Assembly: GCA_036244855.1 (NCBI GenBank)
Contig: BQKZ01000507.1
Coordinates: forward strand, 1 to 64,000
DNA length: 64,000 nt
From: Temnopleurus reevesii
Taxonomy: Eukaryota; Echinodermata; Echinoidea; Temnopleuroida; Temnopleuridae
Reading direction: 5' to 3'
Positions within the stretch are counted from its first letter, which is position 1; each line of letters begins with the position of its first letter. Positions 37,330-49,421 of this stretch are shown in pieces. A program made the position numbers and the translations under genes. The notes under the pieces were generated by a model. The model was not told the DNA's origin, did no database searches, and saw only the letters and a program-made list of their open reading frames with translations.

Positions 37330-38560
37330 ATGTCTACGTTTGGACTTTTGACTGAGTTTCGTGATGGGGAGGAGGATTGGACGCACTACGTGGAACGGAT
37401 GCGCCATTACTTCACCGCGAATGATATCACAAACGTGAGTAAGCAAAAGTCGATTTTCTTGAGTGTGTGTGGGGCGTCTACCTACAAATTGCTCAGTAAT
37501 TTGATTTCGCCGAAGAAACCAGGGGACATGGAACTAGACAGTTTGTTGGACATAATTTCGAAACATAAGCACCCAAAGCCATCATTCATTGTACAAAGGT
37601 ACAAGTTTAACAGTCGGGTTAGACAACAGGGCGAGTCCATAGCACAGTATATAGCAGAACTACGCCATATTGCCGAACATTGTGAATATGGGGATATACT
37701 GGAGGACATGCTAAGAGACCGTTTAGTTTGCGGTGTCAATGATGATAGAATCCAACGGAGGTTGTTGGGCGAGACAGAGCTACCGTTTGCTAAAGCCCTG
37801 CAGATTGCTACGGCGATGGAACTAGCGGACCGTGACACGGCTGATTTGCGACAAGGCATCTCCGGCGCGGTAAACAAAACTTCGCATCGCGATGGCCGTA
37901 TCAAAGAACAACCTCGAGAGCGGAACAGTGAAGGTCGTTGTGACAGGTGTGGCCGGACTGAAACACACCGAGTGTCCGAGTGTCCAGCAAAGGACATGGA
38001 ATGCTATAAGTGCGGAACAAGGGGACACATTTCTCGGGCATGTCGCTCGAAAACCGCCGACAAAGGGAAGAAATCGAGACCTGTCCAGAAATCCCGCAAA
38101 CCAAGAACGAATAAACAAAAATCGTATCAAATTGAAGCTGATCCCGAGTATGAAAGTGTTGTGAATGGCATATATTTTGGGAAAAGTGGAAAGGAGACCA
38201 CTGATCCTATATACACTTCACTCGTAGTCGCCGAAACAGACGTAAAATTTCTGCTGGACACAGGATCATCGGTAACAATTATGAACGAAGACGCCTACGA
38301 ATCTACTTGGTCTAGTAGAAAGCGTCCCCCAATGCGACCATGCTCAACCCTGATACACACGTACACGGAGGAGCCAATTCCCGTGAAAGGTGAATGCATC
38401 GTCAACGTGTGCCTGGGAAAACAGTCTGCGAATATGAGACTACTCATCGTGCGAGGAAAAGGGCCAAACCTGTTGGGTCGTGATTGGCTCAAAGTCATCA
38501 AGTTGGACTGGGCGGAGATATTCTCTGTTTCAATGACGAATAAGATGCAACAGCTGTTGG
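37330..38560 (+). CDS. Ty3/gypsy gag-protease fragment (Mag/K02A2.6-like)
   Basis: A continuous frame of about 410 codons from ATG 37330 (MSTFGLLTEF) to a single N at 38561. Residues about 1-180 are a retrotransposon gag capsid-like region. Two zinc knuckles follow: CDRCGRTETHRVSEC (about 204-218, five residues before His) and CYKCGTRGHISRAC (about 225-238). A basic linker leads to a retropepsin with FLLDTGSSVTIM (catalytic Asp about 310) and the downstream LLGRDWL (about 381). Reverse transcriptase, RNase H and integrase should follow but are absent: after the N the sequence is unrelated and stops within seven codons. No frameshift or stop breaks the gag-protease part, so it is young or well preserved. 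It is opposite in strand to GSE1, and both ends abut N joins, so placement is less secure than the sequence. It is not a host gene. Confidence 0.88.
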
Positions 38561-38561
38561 N

Positions 38562-40376
38562 TGAGGCTTGCCCAACATAGCAACAAGAGATGTATGCAAA
38601 CTGGATTTCATATATGTAACCAAGTACGTTGTCAAGAGACATGCATAGGTTTAAATCTAGTAAAAAAGCCTATTCAAGCACTGCAAGGACAACTACAACC
38701 ATTTTCAGTATGCGTACATGCTTCAAAAAATCAAAATTGTTTCATGTTTTCTTTTCATGAATGCCATATAGAAAATAAAAAATAGAATTTAATTACGTTA
38801 AGCTGAAGAAAGAGAGAAGCTTCCCATGGATCTAGCAAACATAAAAGCAAATTCAATGAATAAATGAATAGGGTTTCAATAGATCATCAATAGCAACACT
38901 GTACTACCCTAATTCCATTTGTTATACTAAAGTGACAGCCCACGCAAGACTGCACCCATACAACGAAGCAGCGATCAACAACCATAACAAACACGAAGCG
39001 CTTTATTATTCCCCTCATCAATAGCATCATTTCGATCACCTGAAAGCCACAAAAGGTGGGAATAACATTCCATCTTTTCACCTAAAAACGACACAAATTT
39101 GTGAATCACAGACAGGGGCGGTTGGGGTCATGGAGATATTGTTTGATGGGGCCCTCGCTTGGTTGGATTTGAATAGTTTTCCACGTTAAGCCCCTCAAAT
39201 GAAAATGATCGCCCGAGGTGTTAAATTATTGGAAGGTTGGTATTGAGATGACAACAGATTGCAAGATCTAATTCTATTGTAGAGTTATCGACTGACGGGC
39301 TCCCGTCACTGTATTCACATGAAATTATTGAATGAAATTGATCATGGGAACAAGGGTGTACATGGATTTTACGGAAACTGAGCAAAATAAATACTGCAAT
39401 TCATTACCATATCCACTAAAAGCATCTTTTGTGTAGTTTTCCCTCACAACCGTGAATTCATGATAAAAGAAATGAATTAAGAAGTTCTCTATATGATTTC
39501 AAGATCTACCAAAGAGTACTGCAGCCGATTTCATACACCACGAAAGGTAATAAGTGTACATATCTTCTTCAAAACCAAAGCCAAATTCAATTCCAAACCC
39601 AAATCCTTTAACTTTCACAATATAATAATACTCTACAAGCTGATATTATTGTTGGGGTACTATTTTAGGAATTTTGCGACTGTGAATTCAACTAAGTTTT
39701 CAACAATTATAATGCCATTAGATTTGCATACAGTGATTTTTCAAAACGTGAAAATAGAACCTGCTTATATGTTACTATGTTTGAAATTTGGTTGAAATTA
39801 CTCAAATTTATGTGTGCTAAAATAGTGGCTTTCACTGTCATTAAATTTGTGACGAATCTCTTTCCAATCGAGAGAAGATTTCTCTATTCTTTTTACATCT
39901 GTATCAATCAAAAATATATTTAATGTTCGGTATTTTTTTCACTTTTGTTATTCTTCATTCCCCAATCTGCCAGCTAAAATCTATTAGTTGAAAACCTTTG
40001 CCTTTTAACACTTCAATAGCATTAACAGTAATTAATCACTTTGTCAAAGTATCATCCAGACAACGTCACCAGAAGATAATTACGAAAATGGGGAATCCGA
40101 AATAAAACAAATCAACAATTTATTTGTGATCAGATCAACCAAGCGGAAAGCATGGACAATAGGACTGCCATATTTTACTTTGCATGGTGGATGGTTATAG
40201 AGTGCATGTTTTGTTTGTCTCCACATACTGTGACGATAAGCTTTTTTAAACAATCAATCATAGCAAATTGCCATACCCTATTATTCATTCATACATTGAC
40301 TAGATATAGGCGCACATTACCCTTATATTTGGGCTTTGTGGACTTTCCACATCGTTGCATTTTTCCCTGTAAACCA
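38562..40376. other. Intronic, unrecognised
   Basis: Begins after the N that truncates the retroelement and shows no similarity to reverse transcriptase or integrase. 39110-39310 is somewhat GC-richer. Confidence 0.4.
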
Positions 40377-40556
40377 GGGGCCGATTGCTCGAAATGGTCT
40401 TAGCTATCCTCTTCATGCTAAGGCGTCTTGACTTCTTGTGCCACCCTCGTAACATAGACATTAGAGTTGATACGACGATGTTAAAAGGGTGGCACAAGAA
40501 CTCAAGACGCCAAAGCATGAAGAGGATAGCTAAGACTATTTCGTGCAATTGGCCCC
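40377..40556. mobile_element. Fold-back MITE (GGGGCCGATTGC ends)
   Basis: About 180 bp. The left arm GGGGCCGATTGCTCGAAAT through GTGCCACCCT is the near-perfect reverse complement of AGGGTGGCACAAGA through TTTCGTGCAATTGGCCCC. The overlapping frames on the two strands encode nearly the same peptide, as expected of a palindrome. No internal gene. Confidence 0.85.
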
Positions 40557-42057
40557 AGCATTCTATCTACCCTCCCCCCCCAAAAAAAAATAAATAACAA
40601 AATGAATAAAAGAAATCTCCACATTGCGCTTTCCTGATTTACATTTCAGCATCGAACACCTCATTAATTCATTCATCAACCTTTTCAAATGCATATTCAA
40701 TTTTTCAAAAATTAATCTGACATCATGCAAACATTCACCATTCCCCCGAGTTTTCCCCTTTTAGTTGAAAACTTTTAAAAATGTCATAATCCCACGAAAA
40801 TTAATTTTAAAAGGGTGTTCTCAACAAATTTTCCCCAAACTGGTATCTTATAATTTATAATAAATATAAATTCATGCTGTAGGGTATAAATTGAAGAAAG
40901 ATCATTACTTTTTAAAAGCAGTCCCGTTTTTATTTCATTTTCATTTTCCCATGCTATTTAAGACAAAGATGCCAACCTTCTAAATCTCCATAGATTCCTT
41001 GTTGGGTGCTTATACATGAGTTTAAGTAGCAAACTCGACAACTGATTAGGTTGTAGTATTTGGGGGATTTTCTTCTCCGCATGCTTTCATCTTTTTAATG
41101 CATATGTAATCAAAGTGTATAAAAGTGAGGGAGATCATAGATGGAGATAAAGCCTTAGGGTTAGTTTCAAATTGATGTCGTTGACGAGAATATAAAGGCC
41201 GCGGATGAGCAAGAATCTATGAATTGAAAGAGGTTTACATAGTTGTGAAATTGTGTAAAATTAAAATAATGAACTTTATTAGATATATATAACTAACAAT
41301 TTTCATTTTTGAATTAAAGTCAAGTAATGGCTAGAATGAAGAAATTTATGTGGGATGAGCTGAAATGTATGAAATCTGGAGATAACACTACAGACAAGAT
41401 AAAAATCAACTACAATGCTGCACAAACGAGGATGATTACTGCCATCAAACGCGGGGTCTTGGTGAATATTCATCCCAACTTAGATATCAAACCTGTATGC
41501 AAAATTGCAATAAGTGCATTCGTATTTATGTGAATGCCACAACCAAATGTATAAATAGACCATAAAACAATGAAACAGTTGATTGTCAATAGGATGATTT
41601 TTATCTATTATGCTAAAAGAAAGTAGCCCAGCAAGATACTGACATATCAACAAATGAATTGAAGCTCATTTAAATAACCATGGTGGAGGCACAAAAAGAT
41701 CCCTATATGTTATATAACTTATCTATTCTGTTGGGTCAAATATCTCCCAGTTTACATATCATAAAACTGCTACACAAACATACCTACTATACAATACGTA
41801 GCACCATTATATTTCTGATGATCATATTGAAAATAAATACCATCCTTTTCATGCTTTATGTCTATACTTCCCTCCACAGATTTATTGATATTTTACTGGG
41901 TGCATGTATTCCATTATCCTGCCCTTCCTTTACACGGGAGAGCCACCAGCAAAAGTAAAACCTGCCAGCAAAACTCATCTCGTTTACGCATTCAGATCCC
42001 CTTCATTTTTTCCAAGCAAGGACACATTTCAAGAGCAAAGTAATAACGTGCTAAACC
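40557..42057. other. Intronic, unrecognised
   Basis: The plus frame at 41327-41533 (MARMKKFMWDELKC...) is hydrophilic and basic but matches no family I know and lacks splice or promoter support. Confidence 0.35.
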
Positions 42058-42231
42058 TGGGAGGTGTTTCACAAAGATAAGAAAGACTGTATGCACGACT
42101 TTACATTCGACTGGAATCCCTTCTTGCGCTGAATGCTCGTAATATTATGAATGATTGCGCACAAGAAGGGATACCAGTCGAACGTAAAGTCGTGCGTAAA
42201 GTCTTTCTCATCTTGGTGAAACACCTCCCTG
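42058..42231. mobile_element. Fold-back MITE (GGGAGGTGTTTCAC family), copy C
   Basis: Near-perfect palindrome of about 174 bp with the same arms as 25786-25959: GACTTTACATTCGACTGGAAT pairs with GGGATACCAGTCGAACGTAA. Ends are GGGAGGTGTTTCACAAAGA and GTGAAACACCTCCC. Confidence 0.85.
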
Positions 42232-42589
42232 CCCAGATAAGATTACCATGTAATCGGCGAATCAATATATTGTCTTGGGTGCCATAATATTCACTCTATT
42301 CCATTTGATCCTTTGATATAAATCAGCTAATATGAATAATTCATAGGATGCCTTTTTTCAACTCTTCATAACCAATTTTCAAATAAACAGGTTCAGAGCC
42401 TGCTAGAACTTATGAAAGCAATTATTGCACTTAAAAGAATTTATACATGAAACCTAAAATTAACATTCCATAATATTTATTCCTGCTGGTAACCATCAAT
42501 AGATTCTGTGCAAACGAGATTGAATTCAATCATATGAGATACAATCAGCAGTACATAATCTACAAATACACTACAACACATAAAATTAT

Positions 42590-42670
42590 TATTATCATTA
42601 TTATTATTTATTCGGCAAATTCAAAACAAAACAATTACAGTATAAGTAAAGGATACAAAGATAAAAGAAC
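42590..42670 (-). repeat. Probable retroposon 3' end, minus orientation
   Basis: On the minus strand GTTTTGAATTTGCCGAATAA leads into AATAATAATAATGATAATAAT: an AATAAA signal with an ATA-type tail. Confidence 0.4.
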
Positions 42671-42852
42671 TAGGTAAATGAATAATTAATTAAGACCAGC
42701 AGTTGGTTTGAGAGGGCTGCCGGGGCATGGAAAATACAGCTGATTTATACCAGTCAAAGATTTAAGCAAAGTTTTATTATTTCTTATTCTTTCTCAGCCA
42801 AAATATATAGAAAACTTTTGTGATAAGACAGAGACGGCATAGTAAATAAGTC

Positions 42853-43016
42853 AGGGTGGTGTTTCACCAAGATAAGAAAGACTTTACGCATGACTTTACG
42901 TACCCGTTCTTGTGCGCAATGGTTCAAATTATGACGCGCATTTAGTGCAAGAACTGATACCAGTCGAACGTAAAGTCGTGCGTAACTTTCAGAACGATTT
43001 GGTGAAACACCTCCCA
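42853..43016. mobile_element. Fold-back MITE (GGGAGGTGTTTCAC family), copy D
   Basis: Ends AGGGTGGTGTTTCACCAAG and GGTGAAACACCTCCC. The left arm lacks the GTTCGACTGGTATC part, and the right arm has substitutions (TTCAGAACGATTTGG), so this copy is older or rearranged. Confidence 0.8.
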
Positions 43017-43617
43017 GGAAATATCTTCCTTATAAACTGTATGAATTGTGCTTGAAAAATAGAAATTTACCATAAAAAAAACTTTTTTCCGGTGGACACA
43101 CGAATACTTTTTTTTCTTCAAATGGGCATTGGATGGGTACCAACACATAGATGGTAAATGTAAAGGAGATGGACACATAAAATGAGGCAGGCATGACAAG
43201 ACAAACCTCCATCGGCACATAACGCTCCTCTTGAATGATTGTAACATACACAAGCACTGAGTCTTTGTTGGGCCCTGCAACAAATCCGTCTTGCATCATC
43301 AAAACACCTATCGATTAGCTACTTATACAGAAAGAAAAAGACACAGTCATCAAAACGGTCTTAAGACAGTGTCAACTATAGGGTGTTACATAAAAAAGGG
43401 GATCAGCATGTATTGGATTTAATTCCTTTGTTGGACAACATAGCCTTCTTTGTGTTTCAAGCATATTGATCCAACAGTAGGATTATTAGATTATTAGTGT
43501 AGGTAGGGTAAATAATCAATATTATGTCTCATTTAAGGGGGATAATGTGTTTGGTTTTTTTTTTCATCTGAAAGCGTTAGCATTGTAAGCTTCACTATGA
43601 ATGACATACTTGAATGG

Positions 43618-44046
43618 TTTCTTATTCATCCTCTTCTTCCTAATTTTCTTCTCCCTTTCTTTATCCTTTTGTTTCTTTCCCTCCTCCTTCTCCTCATACC
43701 TCTACTCCTCCTTCCTCTTATTCTTCTTCCGGCCTCCTCCTTTTCCACCTTCCTTTTCCTTCTCTCCAATCTTCTACAACTCCTTCTCCTTAGACTTTTC
43801 TTCCTTCTCGTTCTTTTTCTTCCTTCTTGTTTTTATTCCTCTTCTCCTCCTCATCTCCTTTTCTCTTTTCCTTTACATTCTCTGTCATCTTCTTCTACTC
43901 CTTTTCCTTTTCTTACTTCCCATTCTTTTTCCTCTTCTCCTGCTTCACCTCCTACTTCTCTTTTTCTCTCTCTCTGCTGCCAATATCTTCTCTTTCATTT
44001 CTCTTTCTTTTTTTTTTCTTTTTTTTCCTTTTTTTTTTGGGGGGGG
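43618..44046. repeat. Long polypyrimidine tract, then poly-T and poly-G
   Basis: Over 400 bp that is almost all C and T on the + strand, ending TTTTTTTTTTGGGGGGGGGG. Parallel frames of 100-158 codons made of Phe/Leu/Ser/Pro are artefacts. Mirror-rich CT sequence can form triplex DNA. Confidence 0.85.
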
Positions 44047-44647
44047 GCTGGGGGTTATTAAATGTTCTGACAGCTAACATCAACTTATCAACTTCTGTAA
44101 GTGTACCACCTTTCTTTACTGCCAATCTTCTTAACACCTGAATGTCTGAATCATTAGACTATTCTGGCTAGACCACAGACATGTTGTAAGATCCACAAAC
44201 GCACAACAAGATTTACACATTTTCCTTCCCTTCCCAACACCGTCGTAACATCACATGACTTTGCATTATGAGTCAACGCTATGATTGCGATGACAAATTC
44301 AATTGTATCTCCCCCTGAGACGGCATCATATTTAGGAGACTTGAAGGGAGAGGAAGAAGGAAACTCTAAACATGTCACAAAGAGTGTTTCCTGACGCTTC
44401 AAAGAGCAGACCCCCCTTGTTCAGACGCTGCAAAGTTTATTCCATAGCTCCATAATTTCAAAAAGCACAGATGAATTTTCATAATCGTTGGCCGAAACTT
44501 GATAAAGAAACAACATCTTTGTTTAAAAAAATAATAATAATGATAATTCCGTAACTGACTGACCGTTAAAGCATGTCTTTCGACCGAGTTGAGTATAATG
44601 CGCAATTTCCTGCTCCACTAACACACATTTTCATCATTTTGTACTGC

Positions 44648-44855
44648 TACTGTATAAGCCAAAATTTTCGTAGTGGTTATATTTTTGCATATTTTGCTGT
44701 CACAACCTCACGAAAATTTCAATTCGACATGATAAATATTCCTATGCATACAAACATTGACAAAAAATGCATATAAAACAACATGCTAAAATGTCACATT
44801 GGTCCCCAACCCCAAGATATCTGCACATGAAAATATTGGCTTATACAGCACACTG
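44648..44855. mobile_element. MITE with CTGTATAAGCCAA ends, full length
   Basis: Starts CTACTGTATAAGCCAAAATTT and ends AAAATATTGGCTTATACAGC, which are inverted copies. The interior also pairs loosely. Related ends at 5413 and 62558. Confidence 0.7.
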
Positions 44856-45624
44856 TTCTCATATACAAATGCCACGTGATGCCATTTGACAAATCATATT
44901 ACCATCGTAAACCCACCTTATAATTGATATTCACAAACATTTTTTATTATTTCATAACAATGCCATTCTAGAACATTCATAGGCACACTGTTGTAGTATA
45001 AATTTCTTTCGTTTGAACACGCCAAGAGATGGATGTTAAAAGATTTGTTTGATATTGTATCGCCACTTGGGAACATGGTTGGAACAATTGGGAGGTGTTT
45101 GACGGTGAGGGGGAGGCTTGGCTGGAAAGCCTAGACGGAGTTGAATCATTAAACAGGAAATTAGAAAGGAAAGATACAAATAAACAGACAGTCAATCTGA
45201 ATTTATTCTCGTAATGTGAATTATTCTTGTCCTGACAACATGTGGGAGGCATTTATATCATATGGAAAGCATAGTCAAGAATATATTCTGAAAAATAATG
45301 CAATTCCATACTAGAACAGCACTAACGAATGATAAAACAGCCGATTGCCTCTATTTGCAGTCCTTACTACAGACAGGCATTGCACGTTAGACCTAAAAAA
45401 TGGTGTTCTACCTTCAAAAGTGGTTGAGTTGGTGAGCATGCAATTTATAAGCTCTGAAAAATTCTCGATAACAGGATTGTGGGCCAATGGAGAAAAAAGA
45501 AAAGCAAATTCCTACATCTGGTTGGATTTATGATTGAATTTTATTTTTTTGAACAAGAAAACAAAAAACCAACTCTCAGTTACACATCCCCCTTTTTTTT
45601 TTAGACGCCCTGTACTTCTTACCC

Positions 45625-45723
45625 CCCCCCCCCCTCTTTCTTTCATGTGAAGTGGGGATTGTAAATTCTACAGTGAGTGGTTTAAATCGTACAAGGAACA
45701 TGACAGTACACTGCTAGCAGCTC
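45625..45723. repeat. 99-bp end overlap, first copy
   Basis: The stretch CTCTTTCTTTCATGTGAAGT through CACTGCTAGCAGCTC recurs at 46250-46338. It ends at the N at 45724, so it is the overhang of one contig repeated in the next. Confidence 0.8.
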
Positions 45724-45724
45724 N

Positions 45725-46211
45725 AATTACAAATTACAAACTCAGCATAATATGGTGCATTTCCTCCCTAAAAAGCAATTATAACCATACAAATGTGGGA
45801 TTCATCAACAGTTAATATTTACCCATCTCTTCTGCATGTTAACACTCTCATGGTGACATTTTTGTGAATTTTGAAGTATTGACTTTGCTAAAAATGTCCC
45901 CTCCTCCCTCCTTCCCCCCAATTTGCAACCCACCCCTCCTCCCCTATCTATCATTTAGCAATCCATTTCCCCCTCATCCTAATTATCAATTAGCAATCAA
46001 TTTTCCTTCTTCCCTCCCCAAATTATCATTCGCCAATCCATTTCCTACCCCCACTCCTCCTCCCTCCCCTACCTCCTAATCATCATTTAGCAATACGTTC
46101 TCTCCCCCCTCCCCCTCCTTCCCCCATCCTCACCTGATTCTCCCCTGCGGAGGCCATCTGAAGAATGAAAACTAACATTGGATAACAAATTTGAGCCGCT
46201 AAGTTCACAAG
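45725..46211. repeat. Duplicated segment, copy B
   Basis: Diverged copy of 33077-33745 (AATTACAAATTACAAACTCA to AAGTTCACAAGGC). Here it is followed after a poly-C run by the sequence seen at 45625-45723, not by the sequence that follows copy A. Confidence 0.8.
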
Positions 46212-46218
46212 GCCCTAT

Positions 46219-46222
46219 TTCT

Positions 46223-46250
<28 letters not shown>
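46219..46250. repeat. Poly-C run
   Basis: About 30 consecutive C between copy B and the shared 99-bp segment. Length is probably unreliable in the assembly. Confidence 0.9.
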
Positions 46251-46255
<5 letters not shown>

Positions 46256-46519
46256 CTTTCATGTGAAGTGGGGATTGTAAATTCTACAGTGAGTGGTTTA
46301 AATCGTACAAGGAACATGACAGTACACTGCTAGCAGCTCCACTTAATCCAGACAAGGCGTTCAAACAAAGCCTATCGATCTGCTGTCTGTCGCACCATAA
46401 TAGGCGGTTTTGCTTTTCAAGAGGTGCAACAAGAGCAATTGAATGCTGCCAGTCCACTGGTGTGCTCAAAGCCGTGTAATAATTGATGAGCTCAACTGAT
46501 TAGTCTACTGGCGGTATAA

Positions 46520-46662
46520 CCCCCTTTTTGTGGCCGCAACGGCTGGGCTGTGATGGAACATACTTTTGGTTGTCAATGAAAAAATTTGAACCCCTTTATT
46601 TTGTGGCCGCAATGGCTGGGTTGGGATGTACATGCTTTTGGTTGTCTGTCAAAATATTTGGG
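46520..46662. repeat. Two-copy tandem repeat, ~71 bp
   Basis: CCCCTTTTTGTGGCCGCAACG and CCCCTTTATTTTGTGGCCGCA each start a unit that continues GGCTGGG and then TTTTGGTTGTC. Confidence 0.75.
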
Positions 46663-48239
46663 TCTTTGCTTAGGCAAAAAAAATTTGTTGGAGTCTAAGA
46701 TCAACCGGCCCCTATGAAAATGGCCCTCGTGATAGCACAGACCAGTAGGCCTATAGATGGCTCATAACAGTGATAAAACAAGGAATGAGATTTTAAAAGA
46801 ATTTATGAACTATCTCTTCTTGATTTTACATGTACATGTATTTGAAAACCTTGGCTAAAATACTTTGTTGAATATACCTGGGATTATGACGGATTACAAC
46901 ATCAACATCCACAAAGTCTGAAGTAAATTTTTTCAATATGAAACCCATGAAAATAATCCAGTCAATTCACTTAATTCTTAGCGCACCTTTCGACCACACT
47001 GCCAAAGAAAAGGTCAGCTTAACAAAAAGGAACAATGAAAACACCTTGGCTTGTGGTCTGCGGATAAATGCAGAAACTTACTGGAGAAAAAATGCCTTGT
47101 TACTAAACAGTCCGCAATAATCACTGACAAATTTTAGCAAAAAATAAATCCCGTTGGTTTATCCCCCCACAAGCTCTATTATTTGTGGAAAAAACCAAGA
47201 CCACTTCGACAAACATAACCTTGTTCTTTGGTACACATGTCATTCATTGCTATTAGACTGTGTACACAAAACTAACATCTATTGATAAACATAGAGAGAG
47301 AAAGAGAGAAAGAGAGATACAAACAGAGGGAGAGAGAAGGAATGAGAAATGCACAATTTAGGTTCACTAATTTGTTGAAAGTACATTTGACCCAATTACT
47401 GTCAAACATCTAGGAAGTTTGGGTCAGTGGCACGATAATTAAACAAGATTGAAAATTCAGGCAAACCAGAAATAGTTATTAATTTGAGAAATATTCCAAT
47501 ATTCAAATCTGCAAAATTGTCCAGCTACTTCAAAATTCACTCCAAAATTTTTCTCACTCTCTATCTCTATCCATCCTTTCTTTCTATTTATTCATTTATA
47601 TTTTTTTTAATTTATTTTTTTTATTTATTTATATTTACTTTTTATTATTATTACTATTTATTGGGGGGTAAACGGAGCATATTTTTCTTAGCACAATAAA
47701 CTTCTTATAAACTCACTTTTTACAGATTTCTTGATGTTGTTACTTGAAAATGGAAATGACACTTGATAAATCCCTTTGAAACGGTTGTAATATGCCCCAT
47801 AAATATGTGTGAGCATTTGTATTTTGATTTACGGATGGGCAATGGCAAAGGCTTTGTACTCTTACTTATTTTGACACAAATAAACCTTCTTATTTTTTTT
47901 ACATCAATAAACCTTTTTTCTGTACAATTTGACACAAATCTACTTGCAGGCAAATAGCTCAGGAGCTTTAGCAAAAGAGATGTCTTGATAAATGGCTTTC
48001 TGGAAAGTGACAAATTGATATTCAGAATGAAAAAGCAGGTGATCAAAAATAGAAGGAAATTGAGGACATCAGAAAAAAAGAAAATGCAATTAATACGAGC
48101 CATAAAACACTTAGCTTTGAATACATGGCTTGCATCATGTCGCATTAGCACTGATTATTTATCCCGATTTGTTAAAAAACTAGAATAACATTTCACCTTT
48201 AATTCATTAATAATAATATGAGGGAAACAGAGAAAATGG
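46663..48239. other. Intronic, unrecognised
   Basis: Contains a GAGA run at 47293-47340 and an AT-rich TTTATTTATT stretch near 47580-47660. No credible gene. Confidence 0.4.
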
Positions 48240-48545
48240 CCACTGTAAACAGGCGACCTCTATAGACAGGTTCTGTAACACCCATATTTTGTCCGGAGGT
48301 AACAAATTAAGGTGGATGCTACAGCCAGGTGGCCCATAAGACAGGTTTGACTGTATCTTGTATTTTTAACAGAATCTGGGACTTCCTGACCTAAATTTGC
48401 TGTAGACAGGTGACCTCTATAGACAAGTTCTATAACACCCACATATTTTGTTTAGAGGGAACAAATAAAGGTGGATGCTACAGCCAGGTGGCCCATAAGA
48501 CAGGTGTGACTGTATCTTTCATTTGTAACAGAATCTGGGAATCAT
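48240..48545. repeat. Two-copy tandem repeat, 157 bp (ACCTCTATAGACAGG family)
   Basis: Units at about 48241 and 48398 share GACCTCTATAGACA, TAACACCCA, GGTGGATGCTACAGCCAG and GGCCCATAAGACAGGT-TGACTGTATCTT. The family recurs at 56740 (inverted) and 61270. A G-run of about 18 follows at 48557-48574. Confidence 0.8.
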
Positions 48546-48574
48546 TAAATTTTCGGGGGGGGGGGGGGGGGGGC

Positions 48575-49421
48575 TCCGTGACGATGCAAATTTTTCTGAC
48601 AGAACATGATTTTTGGAAGGTAATAACAAAAACCATGGATCATGATGGGCAGAAACAGGAGGGAAACATTTCAGCAATCCTGCGATGAGTGATAGAGTCC
48701 TCGCTTTGTCTATTACTTCCAATTTTGACGGTTTACAGGGGCACATTTTGACATAGTAATTAACAACATCCTGCAATCGGCATAAAACCGTTGCAGCACC
48801 GGTCACTCTGGACATCAATCCTAATAAAGAAACAACTGACCAGTCATTGTGATGTCCTCTCTGAGCGGTCATCTCACAGCTGTCCGAAGCTGTGACCGAT
48901 CGTTTTGCCGGACACAAAGCGGCTCCTCGTTTTAATTGCCGTCAGGAAATGATCCAGAGAGTCTCAAGTGCATGCGGTTATTCGAGATCTCGCAACTAAG
49001 AGGTGATTAATTTTTGGCAGCAGTAGATTTTTAATTTTTATTGTGAAGCATGGGCTTATTTCCTTGTTTCATACTTGATAATTAGCCTACACAGTTTAGT
49101 ATTGCTCTAATTTGTTGGCACGATTGCAATATGTTTGTATATGATACACACAGAGTATACAGTGATTGTGATTTGGGAAGCATGAAATTGACCTTAGTCA
49201 TACATAGGCACGACATAGTGTAAAATGATATAAAAATATTTATGAAAGCGCCTTGAACAATACGCAGTAGAGTGGATACATGCGCTATATAAAAAGCATC
49301 TTGGCTTTAAAATACACGATGTGACAACAATTTCTATGATAAATAAAATGATTCAATATAGAAAGGTATATTATTGACAGCTTGACAACATACTTGATTT
49401 TGTAAGCTTCGGAGGCAAATT
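48575..49421. other. Intronic; GC-richer patch 48690-48980
   Basis: The patch has moderate CpG and no repeats. The minus-strand frame 48519-48917 has no recognisable domain. A GCGCTATATAAAAAGC retroposon-tail relic lies near 49275. Confidence 0.35.

Noticed and set aside
37482..38130. Minus-strand frames of 171 and 102 codons
   Set aside because: They are shadows of the gag-protease gene on the other strand.
40300..40597. Two similar proteins on opposite strands (AILFMLRRLDFLCHP-like)
   Set aside because: The similarity is caused by the palindromic MITE; neither has a domain.
43597..44141. Three overlapping + strand frames up to 158 codons that look like membrane proteins
   Set aside because: They are translations of a C/T-only tract; hydrophobicity follows from composition, and all frames are equally open.
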